DNA of 64,000 nt from Allostella vacuolata (GTDB taxonomy: Bacteria; Pseudomonadota; Alphaproteobacteria; ATCC43930; Allostellaceae): assembly GCA_006739055.1 (NCBI GenBank), contig AP019702.1:4737388-4801387 (forward strand). The letters run 5' to 3'. A program made the translations under genes and the position numbers. The notes under the pieces are model-generated. The model had not been told where the DNA came from. It saw only the letters and a list, made by a program, of their open reading frames with translations, and did no database searches. How positions within the stretch are numbered: position 1 is the first letter of the stretch; every line of letters starts with the position of its first letter. This document shows positions 17,710 to 26,147 of this stretch, in pieces.

Positions 17710-18591
17710 ATGACGGCAATGCGCAGCGTCAGGCAGATCATGTTCGGGTTGGCGATCGGAATGGGCGGCATCGCCGCCGCCGCCGCCCAGGGGGCGATCG
17801 ACAACAGCGCCATCGGGCAGCCCGGGTTCCGCGAGCACAAGGCGACCTACGGCCTCGTCTACCGCCTGCCGCCCGACGTGACCCAGGTGCTGGACGCGAA
17901 GATCAACGGGCCGCTCAAGGATCATCTGGTCCGCCTCGGCCTGCTGGACGAGGCCCGCACCTCCAACATCCCGCACGTCACCGTCGTCCACATCCACAGC
18001 GCCGACCCGACGACCCCGGCCAGGATGCTGAAGGCCCTGCCCAAGGTGCCCCCGGTGATCGAACTGACCCTGAAGGGCTTCTACACCACCGAGGCGGCCA
18101 AGGACGCGGGCCATCCCTGGTGGCTCGACCTCGGCATCGTCAAGTCGGGAGCGGGGTTCCAGGGCATGATGTCCTACAACACCGTCGCCACCGCCGCCCT
18201 GACCCCGCTGCGCGACGGGCCGCTGCCGCGCTGCACCGGGCCGGTCTATGCCCGGATGGGCGACGCCGCGAAGGAGCTGGTGCAGACGGTCGGCGTCAGC
18301 GGCGTCAACGTGATGAAGGACGGCAAGGAAACCGCCTCCCACAACCCGCACAACACGCTGGTCTACAGCATGACGAAGTTCGACCCGCCCGTGCAGGCGG
18401 CGATGAAGGAGGTGGCCGAGCAGTTCAACGCCGTCCTGCCGGACGGCATCGCCACCCGCTTCAAGGACGTCTCGATCGTCGAGATCGGCTTCTCGGGCAA
18501 TGTGCTGCGCGAATTCTACCGCATCAGCCTGGAGGACGGCGCGGCCGTCGACGTCGCCACCGGCAAGGTGGTGGCGACCATCGCCAAGTAG
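17710..18591 (+). CDS. Secreted protein with two HxT motifs, 2H-phosphoesterase-like
   Basis: A 293-aa protein that I do not recognise as a named family. Residues 1 to about 27 form a signal peptide (MFGLAIGMGGIAAAAAQG), so it is probably periplasmic or exported. Two HxT motifs, PHVTVVHI (H89, T91) and PHNTLVYS (H214, T216), each sit on a predicted strand. That is the hallmark of 2H phosphoesterases (2'-5' RNA ligase and cyclic phosphodiesterase type). The 125-residue spacing is longer than usual and would need an insertion. The start has GGAGG seven bases upstream. A strong hairpin follows the stop. Confidence 0.6.
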   Translation: MTAMRSVRQIMFGLAIGMGGIAAAAAQGAIDNSAIGQPGFREHKATYGLVYRLPPDVTQVLDAKINGPLKDHLVRLGLLDEARTSNIPHVTVVHIHSADPTTPARMLKALPKVPPVIELTLKGFYTTEAAKDAGHPWWLDLGIVKSGAGFQGMMSYNTVATAALTPLRDGPLPRCTGPVYARMGDAAKELVQTVGVSGVNVMKDGKETASHNPHNTLVYSMTKFDPPVQAAMKEVAEQFNAVLPDGIATRFKDVSIVEIGFSGNVLREFYRISLEDGAAVDVATGKVVATIAK

Positions 18592-18597
18592 GCTCCG

Positions 18598-18624
18598 GGT
18601 CGGCGGGGCCCGGCCCCGCCGACC
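18598..18624 (+). terminator. Perfect 12-bp GC hairpin after the 2H-like gene
   Basis: GGTCGGCGGGGC, loop CCG, GCCCCGCCGACC: a perfect 12-bp stem starting 7 nt after the stop codon. A C-run rather than a T-run follows, so it is a likely but non-canonical terminator. Confidence 0.6.
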
Positions 18625-18751
18625 ACCCCCCGGAACGGGCAGGTGCCGGGCCCCCGTGCAACAAAGTACCGGACGCAGGGATTGTTCAGTAACTTCATGT
18701 CGTATAGGAATAGATCTAATAGTATATATTCAGGGTCGGAGAGATACCATC

Positions 18752-20641
18752 ATGGTCGGAACCTTGACCCCTGTCGTTGATGTGCCGGCGCACGGCCAGC
18801 TCGTCGCATTGCCTGGCGGCGGCTTTGCCGGAGCCGGTCGGTCCGACGACGGCGATGCCATCGTCATCCAGATCTACGGCGGCAACGGCACGGCGATCGG
18901 CGACCCCATCATCGCGGCGGCCGATCGGCCGGAAGACTGGGGTTTTGGCAGCTTCGCGGTGTCGCTCGATGGTGAACGGTTCATCGTGACCTGGACCGAC
19001 TTCGAGGCCGGGCGGTACCAGGCGCAAGTTCTCGACGCCAACGGCCAGCAGATCGGCGAGCCGATCCCGCTCGACCTGCCGGAACCGGAAATAATCGTTG
19101 GTGTCGGGCGGTCCATCCTGGCGCTGTCCGACGGGAACTTCGCGGCCTTCTCGGACCAGGGAATGGGTTCGGGCTTTCAACCCTTCCTTCACATCGTGTC
19201 GTCCGAAGGAGGCTCCGCCACCGGCCCGATCGAAATTCCGACACGCGCGTTCCAGGCGGCGGACGGGCAGTTGCTGGCCGTCGTCGATGACCAGCTTCTG
19301 ACGTTCGACGAGGCGGGCCAGCAGGTCGGCGACCCGATCCCATTGCAGGAACCGGATGGCGTCGAAGAGGATTGGAGGGCCAGCCTCGTCGAGCGGCTGG
19401 CCAATGGCGACTGGCTGGTCGGGTGGTCGCCGCCGCCCTATGCCGGCTCACCGCTTGGCTGGTATCCGGAACCCGGAACCGAGCCGTTCACGGTCCAGCG
19501 GATCGACGCCCAAGGCAACATCGTCGGCCCTCCGGAGGGCATCGATTTCACCGGTGGAGGCCGGTTCGTCGCGCTTCAGGACGGCGGCTATGCGGTGGTG
19601 CGAGACGGCTGGTATCAAGTCTACGATCGCCACGACGCGGCCGTCACAGGCTGGATCCGTTCCGAGCTGGACGTCGATGTCCTTACCAGTGCCGTCCCGC
19701 TGGACGACGGCCGCTTCGTCGTCTCGGGCTATACGGGCGTCGGAAACGCGATGGAAGGCGCCGCTGCCATCTTCGACTACGCCCCCTCGCACACCGCCGA
19801 GTGGGGCGGCAGGCAGGCCTACATCGAGACCTGGCAGGAGCAGGAGCTGCTGAGCCGGGACGACGGCATCGAGATGCTGCGGTCGAATGCCGGGGTCGCG
19901 ATGAAGTCGTGGATCGTCAACTTCGAGGCGGCGAGCGACGACGACGGCATCAACGCCACCGCCAACGCCATGGCCAACCACCTGCTGGGCGGCAACGGCG
20001 CCAACGTCTTCATCGCCGGTGCCGGCAACGACAAGCTCTACGGGCTGGGCGGCAACGACTGGCTGCTGGGCGAGGACGGCAACGACCTGCTGGACGGCGG
20101 CGACGGCCACGACGTGCTGATCGGCGGGCTCGGCAACGACAGCATCGCGGCTGGCGCCGGAGCCGACACGGTGGCGGGCGACGACGGCGACGACGCCATC
20201 GGCGGCGGCGCCGGCCACGACATCGTGCAGGGCGGCACCGGCCGGGACTTCGTCAGCGGCGACGCCGGCAACGACACGCTCGCGGGCGGTGCCGGCCGCG
20301 ACTGGGTGAATGGCGGCAGCGGCGACGACTTCGTCTCGGGCGACCGCGGCGCCGACACGCTGGAAGGCGGCAGCGGCGCCGACCAGTTCCGCTTCGGCGC
20401 CAGTTCGGGCAACGACATCGTGCTGGACTTCGAGTACGGCGCGGCCGGCGACCGCATCGTCATCGACCTGCCGGCGGACGGCACCATCAACGGGCTGACC
20501 ATCGATGCCGCGGCCGCCCTGTTCGATGCGGCCGAGGACACCGACGACGGTGTGCTGATCGGCCTGGGCGAGGGCCACTCGATCCTGCTGGCCGGCCTCG
20601 CGAAGGCCGACCTCGGCGCCGACCTGTTCCTGCTGGTGTAG
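18752..20641 (+). CDS. RTX calcium-binding repeat protein with propeller-like N-terminus
   Basis: A 629-aa predicted secreted protein. Residues 1 to about 400 contain recurring units ending in a GxxxGxPI-type turn (TAIGDPI, QQIGEPI, QQVGDPI, NIVGPP), which look like beta-propeller blades. Residues about 412-548 carry a dozen or more RTX nonapeptides (GGxGxDxLx), which fold on binding Ca2+. The last 80 residues, rich in Asp, Ala and Leu, fit a type I secretion signal. There is no N-terminal signal peptide. No HlyB/HlyD/TolC genes are in the window. The upstream 50 bp are unusually AT-rich for this region. Function is unknown; adhesin, matrix protein or enzyme are possible. Confidence 0.85.
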   Translation: MVGTLTPVVDVPAHGQLVALPGGGFAGAGRSDDGDAIVIQIYGGNGTAIGDPIIAAADRPEDWGFGSFAVSLDGERFIVTWTDFEAGRYQAQVLDANGQQIGEPIPLDLPEPEIIVGVGRSILALSDGNFAAFSDQGMGSGFQPFLHIVSSEGGSATGPIEIPTRAFQAADGQLLAVVDDQLLTFDEAGQQVGDPIPLQEPDGVEEDWRASLVERLANGDWLVGWSPPPYAGSPLGWYPEPGTEPFTVQRIDAQGNIVGPPEGIDFTGGGRFVALQDGGYAVVRDGWYQVYDRHDAAVTGWIRSELDVDVLTSAVPLDDGRFVVSGYTGVGNAMEGAAAIFDYAPSHTAEWGGRQAYIETWQEQELLSRDDGIEMLRSNAGVAMKSWIVNFEAASDDDGINATANAMANHLLGGNGANVFIAGAGNDKLYGLGGNDWLLGEDGNDLLDGGDGHDVLIGGLGNDSIAAGAGADTVAGDDGDDAIGGGAGHDIVQGGTGRDFVSGDAGNDTLAGGAGRDWVNGGSGDDFVSGDRGADTLEGGSGADQFRFGASSGNDIVLDFEYGAAGDRIVIDLPADGTINGLTIDAAAALFDAAEDTDDGVLIGLGEGHSILLAGLAKADLGADLFLLV

Positions 20642-20655
20642 GCGGCGGCCGGCCG

Positions 20656-20673
20656 GGCGGGGGCTACCCCGCC
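20656..20673. terminator. Convergent hairpin between the RTX and TcuA-like genes
   Basis: GGCGGGG, loop GCTA, CCCCGCC: a 7-bp GC stem in the 22-bp convergent gap. Its loop contains the TcuA-like gene's stop codon. It could terminate both genes, but there is no T-run. Confidence 0.35.
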
Positions 20674-22151
20674 GCCCGCTGCCCGGCGCTGGTCCCGGCC
20701 AGCTTGCCGAAGACCGAGCCCGACATCAGGCCGGTGCCGCCCGGATAGTTGAAGTAGAAGATGCCGCCGACCAGTTCGCCCGCCGCATAGAGGCCCGGGA
20801 TCGGCGCGCCCTCGGTGTCCATCACCCGCCCCTCGCCGTCGACCCGCAGGCCGCCGAAGGTGAAGGTGATGCCGCAGGTGACGGCGTAGGCCTCGAACGG
20901 GCCCTCGTCGATCGTGTTGGCCCAGTTCGACTTGGGGATCGCCAGCCCCTCGGTGCCGCGCCCGTCCTTGACGTTGGGATTGAACGGGATGTCGGTGCGC
21001 ACCGCGGCGTTGTAGGCATGGATGGTGGCCAGCGCCCGCACCGGGTCGACGTCGTCCAGCTTGCGCACCAGGTCTTCCAGGGTGTCGGCCTGGACCTTGG
21101 TCACCTGGCGGATGCGGTACTCGTCGCGCAGCAGGTGGGCGGTCTTGCGGTCGAAGATCTGCCAGGCGAACTGGTTCGGCTGGTTCAGGATCACCCGGCC
21201 ATACTTGGCATAGGTGTAGTTGCGGAAGTCCGCCCCCTCGTCGACGAAGCGCTCGCCGTTGGCATTGAGCATGATCGAGAAGGGGTAGCTGTGCTTCTGG
21301 AAGCCGTCGCCGACCGCGAGGTCGCCGAACTCCGGCGCGTTGCGGTCCCAGCCGACGGCGTGGCAGCCCGACCAGTTGCCGTAGGGCATGGCGCCGATGT
21401 CGAGCGCCATCTTGATGCCGTCGCCGGTGTTGAAGCGGGTGCCGCGCACCTTGGCCAGGTCCCAGCCGGGCCCGAGATAGCGGGTGCGCATCTCGGAGTT
21501 CGATTCGAAGCCGCCGGCCGCGATCACCACCGACTTCGCCCGCACCTCGCGGGTGCGGCCGGCCTGGCGCACCCGCACGCCGGTCACCCCGTCGTCGCCG
21601 GCGACCAGCGACACCGCGCGGGCCTCGTAGGCGACCTCGATCCCCTCGCGCGCGGCGGCCGAGAACAGCGCCTCCACCAGCCCCGGCCCGCCGCCCCAGG
21701 CCTCCACCGTCAGCCCGCCCCAGAACTTGAAGCGGCCATCGACCTTGAAGGCCTGGCGGCCCCAGATCGGCGCGAAGCGCACCCCCTTGGTGCGCATCCA
21801 GCGCAGGGTCGGCCGCGAGCGCTCGACCAGCAGCTCCACCAGGTCGGGGTTGGCGCGGTATTCCGTCACCCGGCCCATGTCGTCGTAGAACTTCTCGGCG
21901 GTGTAGGTGCCGAAGTCGGTGGTGGCGATCTCCTCGTTGGTGAGGTCGGGCATCAGCGCCTTGAGGTCGTCGACGCCGTCATAGACGCAGCGGATGGCGC
22001 CCGCGGTGAAGCGGGTGTTGCCGCCGCGCTCGGCCTCCGGCGCGCGCTCCAGCACCAGGACCGACGCCCCCTGCTCGCGCGCGGCCAGCGCCGCGCACAT
22101 CGCCGCGTTGCCGGCGCCGATCACCACCACGTCCATGGACTCGGGCAGCAT
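20664..22151 (-). CDS. FAD-dependent tricarballylate dehydrogenase-like protein (TcuA family)
   Basis: A 495-aa flavoprotein of the fumarate reductase/succinate dehydrogenase flavoprotein superfamily. The FAD motif GAGNAAMCAALAAREQGA begins near residue 12. The FAD-contacting RGGNTRFTAGAIRC and the C-terminal GLYAAGELVGGIFYFNYPGG block resemble TcuA, which oxidises tricarballylate to cis-aconitate. Fumarate-reductase-like flavoproteins with other substrates are the alternative. GAAGGGAGAAGG precedes the start. A DUF2165 membrane protein gene lies 46 bp upstream on the same strand and may supply a membrane electron route (inference). No TcuB homologue is present. Confidence 0.8.
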   Translation of the reverse strand: MLPESMDVVVIGAGNAAMCAALAAREQGASVLVLERAPEAERGGNTRFTAGAIRCVYDGVDDLKALMPDLTNEEIATTDFGTYTAEKFYDDMGRVTEYRANPDLVELLVERSRPTLRWMRTKGVRFAPIWGRQAFKVDGRFKFWGGLTVEAWGGGPGLVEALFSAAAREGIEVAYEARAVSLVAGDDGVTGVRVRQAGRTREVRAKSVVIAAGGFESNSEMRTRYLGPGWDLAKVRGTRFNTGDGIKMALDIGAMPYGNWSGCHAVGWDRNAPEFGDLAVGDGFQKHSYPFSIMLNANGERFVDEGADFRNYTYAKYGRVILNQPNQFAWQIFDRKTAHLLRDEYRIRQVTKVQADTLEDLVRKLDDVDPVRALATIHAYNAAVRTDIPFNPNVKDGRGTEGLAIPKSNWANTIDEGPFEAYAVTCGITFTFGGLRVDGEGRVMDTEGAPIPGLYAAGELVGGIFYFNYPGGTGLMSGSVFGKLAGTSAGQRAAG

Positions 22152-22197
22152 TCCTTCTCCCTTCGGATCTTCGTCGCGTTGCCGTCTGCCGACGGGC

Positions 22198-22692
22198 TTA
22201 CCCTGCCTCCTCGCCCGACGCCAGATGCAGCAGCGCCACCCCGATCGGCAGGAGGAAGATCGCCGCCTTCTGCTGGCCGTTCCAGATCTGCGACTGCCAC
22301 ATGGCGAACCATTCCCCGCCGACCGCGATGAAGCCCGCGCCATAGAGCAGGAACCCCGCCGTCAGGCCGAGGATGGCCGGCCCGCGGGCGGCCAGGAAGG
22401 CCGCGCGCGGCGCCGCCCGGTGCCGCCACAGGCGCGCCACCCCCAGCCACAGCAGCAGGGCGGTGGCGATCTGCCAGGCGATGATCGCCAGGTAGGCCGC
22501 ATGGTGCAGCCTGGGGTCGTCGATCGCCCGCCACATCAGGGCCGGCGACTTGAAGGTCGTATCCATCGACAGGACGTGCTGCACGAAGGCGAAGTTGCTG
22601 CCGTAGTCGGTGACGTTGCCGATCGCCACCAGGGTGAAGAACAGCGCCACGGTGGCGACGAGCGCGATGCGCGAGCAGCGGATGGCGGTCAT
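22198..22692 (-). CDS. DUF2165 family small integral membrane protein
   Basis: A 164-aa protein with four predicted transmembrane helices. The pattern matches DUF2165: an N-terminal helix with FTLVAIGNVTDYGSN, then FVQHVLSMDTTF before helix 2, and a conserved GGEWFAMWQSQIWNGQQKA before the last helix. Its function is not established. It precedes the TcuA-like flavoprotein gene in the same direction and is probably cotranscribed, so an accessory membrane role for that enzyme is possible. Confidence 0.85.
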   Translation of the reverse strand: MTAIRCSRIALVATVALFFTLVAIGNVTDYGSNFAFVQHVLSMDTTFKSPALMWRAIDDPRLHHAAYLAIIAWQIATALLLWLGVARLWRHRAAPRAAFLAARGPAILGLTAGFLLYGAGFIAVGGEWFAMWQSQIWNGQQKAAIFLLPIGVALLHLASGEEAG

Positions 22693-22804
22693 GGTCGGCC
22701 GGCCCCCTCGTCCGGCGGCATCAGAATGATCGCCAAGGGGTGGATTTGCCAATCGCCCGCGATGTGCTCTGCTCGCATTCCGCAGACAGGAGGAGTGCCC
22801 GGAG

Positions 22805-23038
22805 ATGGGGAGCAGGCTCGATCCCGACCGCCCTCGGCCGGTGCCGGACATGGCATCGGACGCCGAACGGCGCCGGCAGCTGACCATCCGCCGCATCGAC
22901 GCCGCGCTGGCGCGGATCGAGGCCGGCGAGTACGGCTACTGCGCGATCTGCGGCGAGCAGATCGCCGCCGGACGCCTCGACCGCGAGCCGACGACGTCCG
23001 TCTGCGCCGACTGCGCCCGGCCCGGCGGACCGACATGA
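22805..23038 (+). CDS. DksA/TraR-type C4 zinc-finger protein
   Basis: A 77-aa short DksA/TraR relative. The C4 finger is CAICGE plus CADC near the C-terminus, with the usual spacer containing GRLDREPTT. The upstream helix (RRRQLTIRRIDAALARIEAG) corresponds to the coiled-coil arm. Short members such as TraR bind the RNA polymerase secondary channel. Its TGA overlaps the next SDR gene as ATGA, so the two are translationally coupled, an unusual pairing of a regulator-like protein and an enzyme. Confidence 0.82.
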   Translation: MGSRLDPDRPRPVPDMASDAERRRQLTIRRIDAALARIEAGEYGYCAICGEQIAAGRLDREPTTSVCADCARPGGPT

Positions 23039-23817
23039 GCGATCCCTTCTCGCTGGCCGGCCGCCGCGCGATCGTCACCGGCGCGGCGCGCGGCATCGGC
23101 CGGGCGATCGCCACCGCGCTGCATCGCGCCGGGGCGGCGGTCTGGATCAGCGACATCGACGGGCCGGCCGCCGTCGCGGCCGCCGCGGCGCTGGGCGGAC
23201 GGGCCGGCGGCGGCGCGCTCGACGTCACCAATGCCGCGGCCGTCGCGGCCGCCTTCGATGCCGCGGAGGCCGCCCTCGGCCCGCTCGACCTCGTCGTCGC
23301 CAATGCCGGCATCTCGACCATGAACCGGGTCGTCGACCTGACCGAGGCGGAGTGGGACGCCAACATGGCGGTCAACGCCAAGGGCGTCTTCCTGGTCGAC
23401 CAGTGCGCCGTCCGCCGCTTCCTGGCGCGCGGCACCCGCGGGGTCATCGTCAACACCGCCTCGCTCGCGGCCAAGGTCGGCGCCCCCCTGCTGGCCCACT
23501 ATTCCGCCAGCAAGTTCGCGGTCGTCGGCTTCACCCAGGCGCTGGCGCGCGAGGTGGCGGCCGACGGCATCCGCGTCAACGCGGTCTGCCCCGGCTTCGT
23601 GCGCACCGGCATGCAGGAGCGCGAGATCGCCTGGGAGTCGCGCCTGCGCGGCCTGTCGCCGGACGAGGTGGTGGCCGACTATGTCCGCCAGACCCCGCTC
23701 GGCCGGCTGGAGGAGCCCGAGGACGTGGCCGACGTGGTCGTCTTCCTGGCGAGCGACGCCGCCCGCTTCATGACCGGCCAGGCGATCAACGTGACGGGCG
23801 GCGTCTACACCACCTGA
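23035..23817 (+). CDS. SDR family NAD(P)-dependent oxidoreductase
   Basis: A 260-aa classical SDR. The cofactor motif TGAARGIG is at about residues 15-22, NAG near 87-89, catalytic Ser in VNTASLA, and YxxxK in YSASK. The C-terminus INVTGG is typical of FabG-like and sugar or alcohol dehydrogenases. It overlaps the zinc-finger gene by 4 nt at the start, and its last 13 bp overlap the convergent phosphodiesterase-like gene. The substrate is unknown. Confidence 0.9.
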   Translation: MSDPFSLAGRRAIVTGAARGIGRAIATALHRAGAAVWISDIDGPAAVAAAAALGGRAGGGALDVTNAAAVAAAFDAAEAALGPLDLVVANAGISTMNRVVDLTEAEWDANMAVNAKGVFLVDQCAVRRFLARGTRGVIVNTASLAAKVGAPLLAHYSASKFAVVGFTQALAREVAADGIRVNAVCPGFVRTGMQEREIAWESRLRGLSPDEVVADYVRQTPLGRLEEPEDVADVVVFLASDAARFMTGQAINVTGGVYTT

Positions 23818-25094
23818 ACCGGGGAAGGGTCGAGCGGCAGCGGCGCGCCGTCCATGCCCTCGGCCGCATGGCCCAGATGGCGCAGCACCGTGGGGGCGAT
23901 GTCCACCAGCGAGGCCGGGTGGGCCGTCGCCCGCCGGGTCGCGAAGCCGCCGCCGCGGATGACCAGGAACGGGTTCTGCTCGTTGGCGCCGATGCCGCCA
24001 TGCTGGCCGAAGCCGTCATAGCTGCGGCTGCTCTCGGGGTCGGCGACGATGTCGGCGTGGCCCGCCACGCCATGGGCGTTGACGCGGTCGTCGGCGGCCG
24101 TGGTCAGGGCCATCAGCACGTCGCCGCCGACCGGCAGGCCGAGCGCGGCCAGCTCCGGCCCGGCGAACACGGCACCGACCCAGTCCTCGCCCTCCAGGAA
24201 GCGGCGCAGGTCGTCCGCCCGGCCGCGGGCGTGGGGGGCGGCATAGATGACCGCGCCGGTGCCGTTCGGGGCCAGCACGATGTCGGTGCTGTCGGCCGCT
24301 TCCTTGAGACCCGAGTCCACCAGCCGGGCGGTGGCGTCGACGGTGCGCCGGGTCGTCTCCATGCCGTGGTCGGAGCAGACGACCAGCAGGACCTCGTCGC
24401 CGGCCCGCTCCAGCGCGTCGACCGCGGCGATCACGTCGGCCACGCGGTCGTCGGCGGCGCGGATCGCCGCGCGGTGGGCGGGGGAACCGAGCGGCTCGCC
24501 ATGGCCGGTATGGTCCGGCTCCGACAGCCACAGCACACCCACCGCCGGTCGTCGCTCCCGCAGGACCTCGCCGCAGAAGCGGTCGGTCATCGTCCGGTCG
24601 CCGTCGGCGCCGATGCGGATCGCCAGGTGGCGGTCGCCCGTCTCCGGCACCAGCCCCGGCCCGAACGAGCCGGCGCGGTGATAGACATGGCCCCAGCCGT
24701 CCGGGTCGTGGAAATAGGCCGCCCCCGGCGACACGTTGGACATCACCACCACCCCGCCATGGGGGGCCAGCCGCTCGGCCAGGGTCGGCACCTTCAGGGT
24801 GCGGCCGGTGGCGCGGCGCATGCGGGTGCGGAAGTCGGGGTCGCCGACCGAGCGGCAGACCAGCCCCTCGCCCTCGTCGAGCGCCATGGTGTTGCCGAGG
24901 AGCCCGTGCGTTGCCGGCCGGCAGCCGGTCGCGATCGAGGCCGAGCTGGTCCGGGTGGTGGACGGGAAGACGCTGCGGAACGACCGGAAAGCGCAGGCGC
25001 CCTCGACCAGGCCGGATAGCACGGGGGCCACATCCGGGCGGATCAGGTCCTGCCGCAGGCTGTCGCAGACGACGATGACGGCGCGCCGGGCCAT
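23805..25094 (-). CDS. Alkaline phosphatase superfamily hydrolase
   Basis: A 429-aa type I phosphodiesterase/nucleotide pyrophosphatase-like enzyme of the alkaline phosphatase fold. Metal ligands are visible in VVCDSLRQD (near the N-terminus), in SEPDHTGHG and in CSDHGMETT. The catalytic Thr lies in FPSTTRTSSASIATG. Phosphonoacetate hydrolases and nucleotide pyrophosphatases share this set. No signal peptide is evident, so it is probably cytoplasmic. It is followed on the strand side by a hydrolase and a tautomerase gene, suggesting a small catabolic unit of unknown substrate. Confidence 0.8.
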   Translation of the reverse strand: MARRAVIVVCDSLRQDLIRPDVAPVLSGLVEGACAFRSFRSVFPSTTRTSSASIATGCRPATHGLLGNTMALDEGEGLVCRSVGDPDFRTRMRRATGRTLKVPTLAERLAPHGGVVVMSNVSPGAAYFHDPDGWGHVYHRAGSFGPGLVPETGDRHLAIRIGADGDRTMTDRFCGEVLRERRPAVGVLWLSEPDHTGHGEPLGSPAHRAAIRAADDRVADVIAAVDALERAGDEVLLVVCSDHGMETTRRTVDATARLVDSGLKEAADSTDIVLAPNGTGAVIYAAPHARGRADDLRRFLEGEDWVGAVFAGPELAALGLPVGGDVLMALTTAADDRVNAHGVAGHADIVADPESSRSYDGFGQHGGIGANEQNPFLVIRGGGFATRRATAHPASLVDIAPTVLRHLGHAAEGMDGAPLPLDPSPVQVV

Positions 25095-25134
25095 GCCGAT
25101 GCCTTTCGCTGGAAGAGGCGGCCCCAGGGTCGGC

Positions 25135-25836
25135 TCAGGCCTGGAGCCAGTAGCGCAGCACGGCGGTCACCGCCTGCGGCCGCTCGAGCGGCGTCATGTG
25201 GCCCGAATCCTCGATCACCACGAGGCGCGCGCCGGGGATGCCGGCCGCCATCTCCTCGTGCACGGCCAGCGGGGTCAGCGCATCCTGCCGGCCGCACAGG
25301 ACCAGGGTCGGCACCGCGACGGCGGCCAGCCCGCCGCGCGAGTCGGGCCTTCCCCCCATCGCCTTCTGCTGGTTGAGGAAGCCGTCGCGGCCGACCCGCC
25401 GCGCCATCGCCATCAGCCCGCCGACCAGGGCCTCGTCCGCCAGCCGGTCGGGGTGGACGAAGATCGGCATGTAGGCCTGCATGACCTGGTCGAGCTCGCC
25501 GCGCTCGCCCATGGCGATGAAGCGCTGGCGGCGCTCGGCCTGCTCCGGCGTGTCGGCCCGGGCCGAGGTGTCGAGCAGGGCCAGCCTGGTCACGCGACCG
25601 GGGGCCTGGCGCAGGATCTCGAAGGCGAGGTAGCCGCCCATGGAGAAGCCGGCCAGCGCGAAGCGGGGCGGTGCCGCCGCCAGCACCGCCTCGGCCATGC
25701 CGGCCAGGCTGTCGGGGCGCGAAAGGTCCGGCACCGTCATCCGGGCGAGGTCGCCCAGGTGACGGAGCGGATGGTCCCACAGCCCCCCGTCGGCCATGTG
25801 GCCGGGCAGGAGGACGAGGGGCGGGACCGCGGTCAT
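25135..25836 (-). CDS. Alpha/beta hydrolase
   Basis: A 233-aa alpha/beta hydrolase. The nucleophile elbow GFSMGG is at about residues 82-87. The oxyanion-hole region is LLPGHMADG near the N-terminus, the acid Asp is in CGRQDALTP, and the His is in EDSGHM. It is short and lacks a signal peptide. Its ATG overlaps the stop of the tautomerase gene as ATGA, and the phosphodiesterase-like gene follows by 40 bp, so the three probably form an operon. Carboxylester or lactone hydrolysis is likely; the exact substrate is unknown. Confidence 0.88.
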   Translation of the reverse strand: MTAVPPLVLLPGHMADGGLWDHPLRHLGDLARMTVPDLSRPDSLAGMAEAVLAAAPPRFALAGFSMGGYLAFEILRQAPGRVTRLALLDTSARADTPEQAERRQRFIAMGERGELDQVMQAYMPIFVHPDRLADEALVGGLMAMARRVGRDGFLNQQKAMGGRPDSRGGLAAVAVPTLVLCGRQDALTPLAVHEEMAAGIPGARLVVIEDSGHMTPLERPQAVTAVLRYWLQA

Positions 25837-26033
25837 TTCTTGCTCTTGCGGACTTCGGCGACCGAACGCTCGCCGAGATACCAGTCCTCGGCCGCCACCT
25901 CCTCGAACACCACCCAGACGGAGTCCTTGGCACTGCCGTTGACGGTGTGGATGGCGTCGGCGATCTTGCGGGCCATCTCGTCCTTCTTGGACTGGTCGGG
26001 GCCGGCGACGAGACGGACGGTGACGAACGGCAT
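25833..26033 (-). CDS. 4-oxalocrotonate tautomerase family protein
   Basis: A 66-aa small tautomerase. The catalytic Pro follows the initiator Met (MPFVTVRLVAG), and the Arg in VRLVAG and the helix KKDEMARKIADAIH fit the family. Such enzymes move double bonds in enol/keto acids, often in aromatic-ring cleavage pathways. It starts the operon with the alpha/beta hydrolase (4-nt overlap) and the phosphodiesterase-like gene, and is divergent from the ModE-like regulator across 114 bp. Confidence 0.88.
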   Translation of the reverse strand: MPFVTVRLVAGPDQSKKDEMARKIADAIHTVNGSAKDSVWVVFEEVAAEDWYLGERSVAEVRKSKK

Positions 26034-26147
26034 GGGTGATTCCCTCGAGCGGTCGAATGCGGAACGACTGGTGTATTCCAGGTCGGGGCGACTGCGGAAG
26101 GGGTTACCCGGCCGCCGCGGTGCTGTAGCCTCGGCCGGCACAGGACC

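Noticed and set aside
19990-20400. DNA-level tandem repeats suggesting a CRISPR-like or satellite array
   Set aside because: The repeats follow codons of RTX nonapeptides and vary at third positions, so they are protein repeats.
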